From: Actinomadura citrea
GTDB lineage: Bacteria; Actinomycetota; Actinomycetes; Streptosporangiales; Streptosporangiaceae
Length of the DNA stretch: 64,000 nt
NCBI RefSeq assembly: GCF_013409045.1
Contig: NZ_JACCBT010000001.1
Location: forward strand, 5,022,001-5,086,000
Direction of reading: 5' to 3'
The stretch's first letter is position 1; each line of letters starts with the position of its first letter. Of this stretch, positions 19,480-27,298 are shown one piece after another. Both the position numbers and the translations under genes were made by a program. The notes beneath the pieces are model-generated. The model was not told the DNA's origin. It saw only the letters and a program-made list of their open reading frames with translations, and did not search any database.

Positions 19480-20649
19480 GTGTCCGCACTCTGGGCATGG
19501 ATCATCCTGGCCGCCGCCGTCGGCACATCCGTGGTCGTCGTGGAGGCGGGCCGCCGGCTCGTCGCCGGCCGGCTGTCGCACCGATGGCCCGGCGCGGGCC
19601 GGGTCGCACGGCGCTGCGCCGCGCCCGCGTTCGCGTTCGCGGCGGTGGTCGGCTCCAGCACCGCGATGCCGTACCAGGTCATCGGCGGGCACGCCGAGGA
19701 CGTGGTCCGGCACGCGATGCGGATCGCGGCGATCGGCGCCTCCACATGGCTGGTGATGCGGATCGGCTACGCGCTGAGCGACCCGCCGCTGGCGCGGCTG
19801 ATGCGGATCGAGGGCGAGCGCAACCGGCGGGCCAGGCGGGCCCGCACGCAGATGCTGCTGCTGCGCCGCATCGCCGCCGTCATCCTCGTGGTGCTCGCCG
19901 TCGGCGCGGCGCTGTTCACCTTCCCCGCCGTGCGGGCGGTCGGGGCCGGGGTGCTGGCGTCGGCGGGCGTCGCCGGCCTGGTGGTCGGCATCGCGGCGCG
20001 GCCGACCCTCGGCAACCTGCTGGCCGGGTTGCAGCTGGCGTTCAGCGACGCCCTGCGCCTGGACGACGTCGTCGTCACGCAGGGCATCTGGGGCCGGGTC
20101 GAGGAGCTGACGCTGTCGTACGTCGTCCTGCAGCTGTGGGACGACCGGCGCATGATCTTCCCGGTGTCGCACTTCACCGAGCAGCCGTTCGAGAACTGGA
20201 CCCGGCACTCCAGCCGCCTGCTCGGCTCGGTCGAGCTGCACGTGGACTGGACGGTCCCGGTCGAGGACCTGCGCGCCGAGCTGTACTCGGCGCTGAAGGA
20301 GAACCCGCTGTGGGACCGGCGGGAGTGGATGCTGCAGGTGGTGGACGTGCTGCCGAGCGGCCTCGTCACGGTGCGCGCGCTGATGAGCGCCGCCGACTCG
20401 GCGAGCACCTGGGACCTGCGCTGCGACGTTCGCGAGTACCTGGTCTCCTACATCCGCGACCGCCATCCGGAGGCCCTCCCCCGGCTCCGCGTCGGCCCCG
20501 AACCCGTCGTGGACGGCGCCGAGGCCGAGGCGGACGACCCGGCACCGGCCACCGAGGACGAGGTGGCGGAGGGACGGCACGCCGACGGCGCGCGGGCCGT
20601 CCCCCGTGAGGACGGCCCGGCGCGCGCGAAGTCGCTCAGGCGAGCGTGA
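19480..20649 (+). CDS. MscS-family mechanosensitive channel
   Basis: 389-residue membrane protein. Three to four hydrophobic segments in the first 180 residues are followed by the MscS pore-helix and beta domain: LASAGVAGLVVGIAARPTLGNLLAGLQLAF (about 167-195), DDVVVTQG.WGRVEELTLSYVVL and IFPVSHFTEQPFENWTR. Channels of this group relieve osmotic down-shock. The C-terminal ~45 residues are Ala/Glu/Asp-rich and unconserved. GTG at 19480 is preferred, with AAGGGGG eleven bases upstream; an in-frame ATG at 19411 is possible. Divergent from uvrC; its 3' end overlaps the Rieske gene on the opposite strand by 14 bp. Confidence 0.9.
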   Translation: MSALWAWIILAAAVGTSVVVVEAGRRLVAGRLSHRWPGAGRVARRCAAPAFAFAAVVGSSTAMPYQVIGGHAEDVVRHAMRIAAIGASTWLVMRIGYALSDPPLARLMRIEGERNRRARRARTQMLLLRRIAAVILVVLAVGAALFTFPAVRAVGAGVLASAGVAGLVVGIAARPTLGNLLAGLQLAFSDALRLDDVVVTQGIWGRVEELTLSYVVLQLWDDRRMIFPVSHFTEQPFENWTRHSSRLLGSVELHVDWTVPVEDLRAELYSALKENPLWDRREWMLQVVDVLPSGLVTVRALMSAADSASTWDLRCDVREYLVSYIRDRHPEALPRLRVGPEPVVDGAEAEADDPAPATEDEVAEGRHADGARAVPREDGPARAKSLRRA

Positions 20650-21139
20650 TCTTCCCGCCCTGGACGGTGACCTTCTTCTCCGCCAGCGGCTCGTCGGCGG
20701 GCGGGCTCGCCACCGACCCGTCCGTGATCTTGAACTTGCTGCCGTGGCAGGGGCAGTTGATCGTGCCTCCGGACACCGATCCGACGCTGCATCCCCGGTG
20801 GGTGCAGGTCGCGGAGAAGGCCGTGAACTCGCCCTGGCGGGGCTGGCAGACGACGACCTTGGCGTCCTCGAACACCTTGCCGCCGCCGACCGGGATCTCG
20901 CTCACCGAGGCCAGGGCCGCACCCGTCCCGCCGCCACCGCTCCCGTCCCCGGAGCCGCCGGAGCCGGAGCCGCCGTCGCCCGATTCGCCGCCGCACGCCG
21001 CCGCCAGCCCGGCCACGCCCGCGAGTCCGACGCCGAGCAGAAGTCCCCTGCGGGTACCGCCCGCGGGGGACTCCCCTGGCGCGGCCTCCCCCGGCGTGCG
21101 CTCCGTTCCGTCCGCCTGCGTCTCGGACCTGTGTGGCAT
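20636..21139 (-). CDS. Rieske [2Fe-2S] protein with Tat/lipoprotein signal, copy A
   Basis: 167 residues. N-terminus: polar region, then TRRGLLLGVGLAGVAGLAAAC, a Tat-type signal with a cysteine that could be lipidated, and a Gly/Ser-rich linker. The C-terminal domain has both cluster-binding motifs, CTHRGC and CPCHGS, so it should bind a Rieske 2Fe-2S cluster outside the membrane. ATG at 21139 has GAGGGG upstream. A second, clearly related gene follows 94 bp upstream of it (21234-21674). Redox partner unknown; no dioxygenase or cytochrome bc gene is nearby, so it is not the bc1 subunit. Confidence 0.92.
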   Translation of the reverse strand: MPHRSETQADGTERTPGEAAPGESPAGGTRRGLLLGVGLAGVAGLAAACGGESGDGGSGSGGSGDGSGGGGTGAALASVSEIPVGGGKVFEDAKVVVCQPRQGEFTAFSATCTHRGCSVGSVSGGTINCPCHGSKFKITDGSVASPPADEPLAEKKVTVQGGKITLA

Positions 21140-21233
21140 TCTCGCCCCTCCGGTGACCTCTCTCGGTTCCTGTCCGTCACCGGGAAGCACGGATGCGCGA
21201 GCGAGTTGGTTCAAAGCGGAACCAAAACGGTGA

Positions 21234-21674
21234 TCAGGTGACGACGATGCCGCCGCCCTCGACCTGCACGGGGTACTCCTTGAGCGGCTCCTTCGCGGGG
21301 CCGCGCTCCACCGAGCCGTCGGTGATCTTGAATTCGCTGCCGTGGCAGTGGCACTTGATCAGCCCGTTCGACACCCCGCCGACCGTGCAGCCCTGGTGGG
21401 TGCACACCGCCGTGAACGCCTTGTACGCGCCCTGGCTCGGCTGGGTCACCACGACCTTCTCGTCGCCATAGATCTTGCCGCCGCCGACCGGGATGTCGGC
21501 GGCTTTCGCGATCTGCTTCCCCTTGAGGTCCTCGGCGGGCTTGGCCCCGCCTCCGGACGCGCACCCCGCGAGCGCCGCGGCGCCGAGCGCCCCCGCCCCG
21601 CACAGCACCGCGCGCCGGCCGACTCCCCCGCTCCCGGCGGCCTCGGCGGCCCCGGGCGTCACTTCGTCTCCCAT
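21234..21674 (-). CDS. Rieske [2Fe-2S] protein with Tat/lipoprotein signal, copy B
   Basis: 146 residues, paralog of the preceding entry: GRRAVLCGAGALGAAALAGC gives a Tat-like signal with lipobox LAGC, and CTHQGC and CHCHGS are the cluster ligands. The segment IPVGGGK, VVVTQPSQGAYKAFTAVCTH and KITDGSVERGPAKEPL matches copy A residue for residue over most of the domain. Both copies read in the direction of uvrA transcription and follow it by 56 bp, so uvrA and the two Rieske genes may share a message. The frame is open upstream through uvrA, but that extension is not coding. Confidence 0.92.
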   Translation of the reverse strand: MGDEVTPGAAEAAGSGGVGRRAVLCGAGALGAAALAGCASGGGAKPAEDLKGKQIAKAADIPVGGGKIYGDEKVVVTQPSQGAYKAFTAVCTHQGCTVGGVSNGLIKCHCHGSEFKITDGSVERGPAKEPLKEYPVQVEGGGIVVT

Positions 21675-21730
21675 GGTTCCATCCTGGTGGACGGCTTCAC
21701 CCGTCCCGCACCGACCCGCCCGACGGGGGC

Positions 21731-24568
21731 TCAGACGAGGAGCTTCTTGAGGAACTGGCCGGTGTGGCTGGCCTCGACCTCGGCGACCTCCTCGGGGGTG
21801 CCGGTGGCGACGACCGTGCCGCCGCGCGAGCCGCCCTCGGGGCCCATGTCGATGATCCAGTCGGCGGTCTTGATGACATCGAGGTTGTGCTCGATGACCA
21901 GGACCGTGTTGCCCTTGTCGACCAGGCCGTTCAGCACGCCGAGGAGCTTGCGGATGTCCTCGAAGTGCAGGCCGGTGGTCGGCTCGTCCAGCACGTAGAT
22001 GGTGCGGCCGGTGGAGCGCTTCTGCAGCTCGGACGCCAGCTTGACGCGCTGCGCCTCGCCGCCGGACAGGGTCGGGGCGGGCTGGCCGAGCCGGACGTAG
22101 CCGAGGCCGACGTCGTTCAGCGTCTTCAGGTGCCGGTGGATCGCCGTGATCGGCTCGAAGAACGTGGTGGCCTGCTCGATCGGCATGTCGAGCACCTCGG
22201 AGATCGTCTTGCCCTTGTAGTGGACCTCCAGGGTCTCCCGGTTGTAGCGGGCGCCGTGGCAGACCTCGCACGGGACGTAGACGTCCGGCAGGAAGTTCAT
22301 CTCGATCTTGATGGTGCCGTCGCCGGAGCAGTTCTCGCAGCGGCCGCCCTTGACGTTGAAGGAGAACCGGCCGGGCTGGTAGCCGCGCACCTTCGCCTCG
22401 GTGGTCTGGGCGAACAGCTTGCGGATGTGGTCGAACACGCCGGTGTAGGTCGCCGGGTTGGACCGCGGGGTGCGGCCGATCGGCGACTGGTCGACGTGCA
22501 CGACCTTGTCGAGCTGGTCGACGCCGTTGACGCGCTTGTGCTTGCCGGGGACGGTCTTCGCCCCGTTCAGCTTCTTCGCGAGCGAGTTGTAGAGGATGTC
22601 GTTGACCAGCGTCGACTTGCCGGACCCCGAGACACCGGTGACGGCGGTGAGGACGCCGAGCGGGAACGACACGTCGACGTCGCGCAGGTTGTTCTGCTGC
22701 GCGCCCTTGACGGTGACCTCGCGGCCCCTGGTGCGCGGCCGCCGGATCTGCGGGACGGCGATCTCGCGGCGCCCGTCCAGGTAGGCGCCGGTCAGGGAGC
22801 GGTCGGACTTCTTCAGGTCCTCGACCGTGCCGGAGACGACGATCTCGCCGCCGTGCTCGCCCGCGCGCGGCCCGATGTCGACGATCCAGTCGGCGGCGGC
22901 GATGGTGTCCTCGTCGTGCTCGACGACGATCAGGGTGTTGCCCATGTCGCGCAGCCGGAGCAGCGTCTCCAGCAGCCGGTGGTTGTCGCGCTGGTGCAGG
23001 CCGATGGACGGCTCGTCCAGCACGTACAGGACGCCGACCAGACCCGAGCCGATCTGCGTCGCCAGCCGGATGCGCTGGGCCTCTCCGCCCGCGAGGGTCG
23101 CCGAGGCCCGGTCGAGGGTGAGGTAGTCGAGGCCGACGTCCAGCAGGAAGCCGAGCCGGGCGTTGATCTCCTTCAGGACGCGTTCGGCGATGTGCGTCTC
23201 GCGCTCGTTCAGTTCGAGCGCCAGCAGGAACTTCGCGGCCTCGCCGATCGGCATCGCGGCCACCTCGGCGATCGACATCCCGCCCATGGTGACGGCGAGC
23301 ACGACCGGCTTCAGCCGGGCGCCCTCGCAGGTCGGGCACGGGATCTCCCGCATGTAGCCCTCGAACCGCTCCCGGCTGGAGTCGCTCTCGGACTCCGCGT
23401 GGCGCCGCTGGATGTAGGGGACGACGCCCTCGTAGGCCGTGTAGTACGACCTCGTCCGGCCGTAGCGGTTCTTGTAGCGGACGTGGACCTGCGTCTCGTG
23501 CCCGTTCAGGATCGCCTTGCGCGCCTTGGCGGGCAGCCGGTCCCAGGGCGTGTTCAGGTCGAAGCCCATCGCGTCGCCCAGCGCCGACAGCAGCCGCAGG
23601 AAGTACTCGCTGACGTGCCCGCCCGACCACGGCTGGATCGCGCCCTCGCCGAGCGACAGCTCCCCGTCGGGGACGACGAGCTCGGCGTCGACCTCCATGC
23701 GCGTCCCGAGGCCGGTGCAGTCGGGGCAGGCTCCGTACGGCGAGTTGAACGAGAACGAGCGCGGCTCCAGCTCCTCGAACGACAGGTCGTCGTAGGGGCA
23801 GTAGAGGTGCTCCGAGTACATCCGGGTGCGGTGCTCGTCGTCCTCGGGCAGGTCGACGAAGTCGAGGACGATCGTGCCGCCCGCCAGGCCGAGGGCCGTC
23901 TCGACCGAGTCGGCGAGCCGCTGGCGGGCGGAGTCCTTCACCGAGAGCCGGTCGACCACGACGGAGATGTCGTGCTTCTCCTGCTTCTTCAGCGGGGGCG
24001 GCTCGTCCAGGCGGATCATCTGCCCGTCGACCAGCGCCCGCGAGTAGCCCTTGGACTGCAGCTCGCGGAACAGCTCCAGGTACTCGCCCTTGCGACCGCG
24101 GATCACCGGCGCCAGCACCTGGAACCGGGCGCCCTGCTCCAGTTCCAGCACCCGGTCGACGATCTGCTGCGGCGCCTGCCGGCTGATCGGCCGGCCGCAC
24201 TCGGGGCAGTGCGGGTGCCCGATCCGGGCGTAGAGCAGCCGCAGGTAGTCGTAGACCTCGGTGATCGTCCCGACCGTGGAGCGGGGATTCTTGCTGGTCG
24301 ACTTCTGGTCGATCGAGACCGCCGGGGACAGCCCCTCGATGAAGTCGACGTCGGGCTTGTCCATCTGCCCGAGGAACTGCCGGGCGTAGGCCGACAGCGA
24401 CTCGACGTACCGGCGCTGCCCCTCGGCGAAGATCGTGTCGAAGGCCAGGCTGGACTTCCCCGAACCCGACAGACCGGTGAACACGATCATGGCGTCCCGC
24501 GGAAGGTCGAGCGAGACGTCCTTCAGGTTGTGCTCGCGTGCTCCACGCACGATGAGTCGGTCATGCAC
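21731..24568 (-). CDS. uvrA: Excinuclease ABC subunit A
   Basis: Damage-recognition ATPase of nucleotide excision repair, 945 residues. Two ABC modules are visible: Walker [11 protein letters not shown] near residue 32 and [10 protein letters not shown] near 640; signature motifs [14 protein letters not shown] and [13 protein letters not shown]; zinc sites CPECG in the first module and CENCSGDG...CEVC in the second. Length is normal. GTG at 24568 ([15 protein letters not shown]) is chosen because homologues start there; the upstream ATG at 24622 adds a non-conserved tail. A LexA-like box lies about 165 bp upstream. Confidence 0.98.
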   Translation of the reverse strand: MHDRLIVRGAREHNLKDVSLDLPRDAMIVFTGLSGSGKSSLAFDTIFAEGQRRYVESLSAYARQFLGQMDKPDVDFIEGLSPAVSIDQKSTSKNPRSTVGTITEVYDYLRLLYARIGHPHCPECGRPISRQAPQQIVDRVLELEQGARFQVLAPVIRGRKGEYLELFRELQSKGYSRALVDGQMIRLDEPPPLKKQEKHDISVVVDRLSVKDSARQRLADSVETALGLAGGTIVLDFVDLPEDDEHRTRMYSEHLYCPYDDLSFEELEPRSFSFNSPYGACPDCTGLGTRMEVDAELVVPDGELSLGEGAIQPWSGGHVSEYFLRLLSALGDAMGFDLNTPWDRLPAKARKAILNGHETQVHVRYKNRYGRTRSYYTAYEGVVPYIQRRHAESESDSSRERFEGYMREIPCPTCEGARLKPVVLAVTMGGMSIAEVAAMPIGEAAKFLLALELNERETHIAERVLKEINARLGFLLDVGLDYLTLDRASATLAGGEAQRIRLATQIGSGLVGVLYVLDEPSIGLHQRDNHRLLETLLRLRDMGNTLIVVEHDEDTIAAADWIVDIGPRAGEHGGEIVVSGTVEDLKKSDRSLTGAYLDGRREIAVPQIRRPRTRGREVTVKGAQQNNLRDVDVSFPLGVLTAVTGVSGSGKSTLVNDILYNSLAKKLNGAKTVPGKHKRVNGVDQLDKVVHVDQSPIGRTPRSNPATYTGVFDHIRKLFAQTTEAKVRGYQPGRFSFNVKGGRCENCSGDGTIKIEMNFLPDVYVPCEVCHGARYNRETLEVHYKGKTISEVLDMPIEQATTFFEPITAIHRHLKTLNDVGLGYVRLGQPAPTLSGGEAQRVKLASELQKRSTGRTIYVLDEPTTGLHFEDIRKLLGVLNGLVDKGNTVLVIEHNLDVIKTADWIIDMGPEGGSRGGTVVATGTPEEVAEVEASHTGQFLKKLLV

Positions 24569-24663
24569 GTTCTTCCGGTCCTCTTCTGGGCGCGGCGATC
24601 TGCGGATACGGCTCGGTATCAAGGCTAGCCACGGGGTGCGGCAGGATCCCCCGACTTCTCAAC

Positions 24664-24679
24664 AGCGGCGAGCGCCGCT
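24664..24679 (-). terminator. Short GC hairpin after the zinc-ribbon MBL gene
   Basis: AGCGGCG/CGCCGCT, 7-bp stem with a two-base gap, downstream of the minus-strand gene at 24838-25629 and upstream of uvrA. Weak candidate terminator. Confidence 0.35.
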
Positions 24680-24733
24680 GCATTTCATGACGCTACCCGG
24701 CCGATCCGAGCGGTCGGGACGGCACCATCGCAC

Positions 24734-24747
24734 CGTACACGTGTTCG
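24734..24747 (-). promoter_or_regulatory. LexA (SOS) box-like sequence upstream of uvrA
   Basis: On the minus strand CGAACACGTGTACG matches the actinobacterial SOS consensus CGAAC-N4-GTTCG at nine of ten fixed positions. It lies about 165 bp upstream of the uvrA start. uvrA is LexA-controlled in several bacteria, which makes the match plausible; the distance is on the long side. Confidence 0.45.
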
Positions 24748-24837
24748 AACGCCGCCCGCCACCGGAACACCGCCGGAAGCGCGGCACCCCTTCCGACCAC
24801 CCGGAACGCACTCCGGTCGTGGACGCGCCCGCCCAGG

Positions 24838-25629
24838 TCACTCGTCGTCGAGCGCGTGCGAGAGGTAGCGCTCCGCGGAGCGGCGGACGGCGTCCTTTCC
24901 GCCGCTGTAGACGATCTTCTTCCACCAGGCGCCGTAGACGCGGTCGAAGTCGTAGGGCTCCAGGAGGCGCAGGGCGCGGCGGACCACGCGGGGGCGCTCG
25001 GGGATGTAGTTCGGGTAGGAGTACATGAAGCTCACCCAGTCGCGGTCGTTGACGACCTGCACGATGTCGCCGGAGAAGAGGGCGCGGGCGTCGCGCCAGT
25101 GCAGGACCTGGCCGCCCGCGAAGTGGACGCCCGCGTTGATCAGCGTGAGGCCGTCGGCCAGTTCGAGGGTGTCGCCCGACCAGAAGGAGACCGCGTCGTC
25201 CGGGCGGGCCACCCACCGGCGGTCGGCCTCGTGGATGTGGACGGGGGCGTCGAACGCCCGCGCCCACTCGATCATGGTGCCGTAGTAGTGCGGGTGGCTG
25301 ATCGCGATCGCGGAGACGCCGCCGAGGTCGTTCACGCGGCGGACGAGGTCGTCGTCGATGTGGGTGACCATGTCCCACAGGACGTTGCCGGACGGGGCGC
25401 GCAGGAGGAGGGCGCGCTGGCCGATGGCGATGGACGGCTCGGCGCCGATCCCGACGACGCCCGGGCCCTCCTCGGCGACACGGCCACGGTGGCCGGCGCG
25501 CAGTTCCTCCAGGGTCGTCCACCGCTGGCCCTCCCAGCCGACGTACTGCCGCTCGTCCTCGCAGATCGGGCAGTCCGGACGGGGCCCGGCGTACTGGACG
25601 CCGCACGTCACGCAGATCGGAAGCTCCAT
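24838..25629 (-). CDS. Zinc-ribbon plus metallo-beta-lactamase-fold protein with degenerate metal motif
   Basis: 263 residues. The first 25 residues hold a four-cysteine zinc ribbon (C6, C9, C20, C23). The rest has the metallo-beta-lactamase fold order (strands, then HPHYYG at 112-117, GVHFAGGQVLHW near 167 and SGDIV near 187). The standard HxHxDH metal motif is replaced by HPHYYG, so the usual dinuclear site is incomplete; FSGDIVQV keeps the bridging Asp. Function unknown; it may bind one metal or none. ATG at 25629 is used; ATG at 25638 is possible. GACAAT seven bases upstream of 25629 hints at a leaderless message. Divergent from the mycothiol-enzyme gene. Confidence 0.82.
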   Translation of the reverse strand: MELPICVTCGVQYAGPRPDCPICEDERQYVGWEGQRWTTLEELRAGHRGRVAEEGPGVVGIGAEPSIAIGQRALLLRAPSGNVLWDMVTHIDDDLVRRVNDLGGVSAIAISHPHYYGTMIEWARAFDAPVHIHEADRRWVARPDDAVSFWSGDTLELADGLTLINAGVHFAGGQVLHWRDARALFSGDIVQVVNDRDWVSFMYSYPNYIPERPRVVRRALRLLEPYDFDRVYGAWWKKIVYSGGKDAVRRSAERYLSHALDDE

Positions 25630-25699
25630 GATCACCATTGTCTGGCGCGGGCCGGGCCGGTGCGACAGGATGGAGCGTCCTTTTCGGCGAGGAGGGATC

Positions 25700-26464
25700 A
25701 TGGACTGGCGCGACGTGATCGACGAGCTGGACGCGGGCGTGGAGCGGATCGCCGCGACGCTGGAGGGGATGTCCGACCTGGCCCTGCGGGGCGCGTCCGC
25801 GCTGCCGGGGTGGAGCCGCGGGCACGTGGCGACGCACATCGCGCGCAACGCCGACTCCCTGTGGAACCTGCTCGAAGCGGCGCGAACGGGGACGGAGATC
25901 CCGCAGTACCCGAGCCTGGAGCGGCGCAACGCCGACGTCGCCGCGGGCGCGGGGCGCGGCCGGGACGAGCTGGTCGCGGACGTCCGGGCGACGCAGGCGC
26001 GCTTCTCCGAGCAGGCCCGGTCACTGCCCGAGAGCGCCGGCAGCGCGCCGGTGCGCGCGATGATGGGCTGGCCCCATCCGGCCTGGTACACGGTGTTCCG
26101 CCGCTGGAACGAGGTGGAGGCCCACCACGTCGACCTCGCCGCCGGGTACGGCCCCGCCGACTGGCCCGAGCCCTACGTCCGGTGGTCCGCGGCGGCCACG
26201 CTGGCGGACATGGCGGCGCTGCCGGACCGGCTCCTCGGGGAGCTGGCCGGGTTGCGGATCACCGCGACCGACTCCGGCGAGACCGCCGAGCTCGGCTGGA
26301 CGCCCGGCGGCCCTGAGGCGTCCGGCTCCGGGCGGGCGCTGCTGGGCTGGCTGAGCGGACGGTCGGACGGAGCGGGCGTGCACCTCCGCCCGGACGGCCC
26401 ACTGCCCGCGCCGCCGCCCTGGCCGCACGAGCCCTCCCGGTTCTCGGAGGAGTCGGGCCGGTGA
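25700..26464 (+). CDS. Maleylpyruvate isomerase family mycothiol-dependent enzyme
   Basis: 254-residue protein of the DinB-like/MDMPI group, named after the mycothiol-dependent maleylpyruvate isomerase. The N-terminal four-helix bundle carries the metal-site histidines in GWSRGHVATHIARNADS and the EVEAHHVDLAAGYG motif, typical of the family. The C-terminal ~90 residues form the small SCP2-like domain (LRITATDSGE...GRALLGWLSGR). Most paralogs have unknown substrates; actual isomerase activity should not be assumed. ATG at 25700 has GGAGGG four bases upstream. Confidence 0.87.
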   Translation: MDWRDVIDELDAGVERIAATLEGMSDLALRGASALPGWSRGHVATHIARNADSLWNLLEAARTGTEIPQYPSLERRNADVAAGAGRGRDELVADVRATQARFSEQARSLPESAGSAPVRAMMGWPHPAWYTVFRRWNEVEAHHVDLAAGYGPADWPEPYVRWSAAATLADMAALPDRLLGELAGLRITATDSGETAELGWTPGGPEASGSGRALLGWLSGRSDGAGVHLRPDGPLPAPPPWPHEPSRFSEESGR

Positions 26465-26495
26465 GAGGGCCGGGGGCCGGGGAAGGGCCGTCGGC

Positions 26496-27194
26496 CTAGG
26501 GAGGGTCGTCGCCCGCGAGCCGGTGCAGGGCGTCCGCGGAGCGGACGGCGATCGCGCTCCGGGCGACGGTCACGCAGCCGCGCACCGGCTCGGCCGCCAG
26601 GATCTGGGCGACCTTGCGGCGGCCCATGCCGGCCCAGCGGCCGAGATCCTGCTGGGTGACCGGGACCTGGACGAGGACGCCCTCCTCGGTCACGCCGTCC
26701 GGGCGCTCCCGCTTGACCGGCGAGCCGAACCGCGCCGCCAGGCGCAGGAGCCGGCCGGCGAGGCGGCGCTCGGGATCGTCGGGGAAGTGCGCGACGCGCA
26801 GCTCGTTGGCGTCGCGGAGCCGTTCGGCGAGGACGGCGGCGACGGCCCACACCGAGCCGGGCTGGGCGTCCAGGACGCCCCGGAACCGCGCGGCGGGCAG
26901 GACGAGGGCCTCGACCCGCGTCAGCGCCTCGGCGTTGGCGTGCCGGGCCCCGCCGTCCACCGCCTCCAGCTCCCCCACCAGGTCGCCGGGGCCGAGGACG
27001 TCGAGGATGGCGGTCTCGCCGTCCCGGTCCACCCAGACCTTCACCGCCCCGGACCGCAGGACGAAGACCTGGGCGGCGCGGGTGTGCTCGCGCGTCAGGA
27101 ACGCACCGGGCCTGATCAGCACCGGGGCGCCCGCCCGCCGCAGGGCCTCCTGGGCGCGGGGGGTCAGCGCGTCCCAGAACCGGGGGGTCTGCAT
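26496..27194 (-). CDS. Crp/Fnr-family transcriptional regulator
   Basis: 232 residues: cyclic-nucleotide-binding fold (about 10-125) and a C-terminal winged helix (VTQQDLGRWAGMGRRKVAQILAAEP, 175-205). The phosphate-binding cassette reads GDLVGELEAVDGGARHANAEA: the Glu and Arg are kept but the following residue is His rather than Ser/Thr, so cyclic-nucleotide binding is uncertain. GAGGAGG stands four bases before the ATG. It is 105 bp downstream of, and in the same direction as, the large Crp-NB-ARC-TPR gene, so the two probably form one regulatory unit. Confidence 0.9.
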   Translation of the reverse strand: MQTPRFWDALTPRAQEALRRAGAPVLIRPGAFLTREHTRAAQVFVLRSGAVKVWVDRDGETAILDVLGPGDLVGELEAVDGGARHANAEALTRVEALVLPAARFRGVLDAQPGSVWAVAAVLAERLRDANELRVAHFPDDPERRLAGRLLRLAARFGSPVKRERPDGVTEEGVLVQVPVTQQDLGRWAGMGRRKVAQILAAEPVRGCVTVARSAIAVRSADALHRLAGDDPP

Positions 27195-27298
27195 CTCGCC
27201 TCCTCACCGGACCCGGATCCGGCCGGGCCCCGGGCTTCATGATCGCTTGCGTCGCGGTCCAGTGAACGCGCCCCGGGGCCGGCCGACCACGTCATCGG

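Noticed and set aside
21764-24628. Long plus-strand open frame opposite uvrA
   Set aside because: uvrA on the minus strand has all family motifs; the opposite frame is low-complexity.
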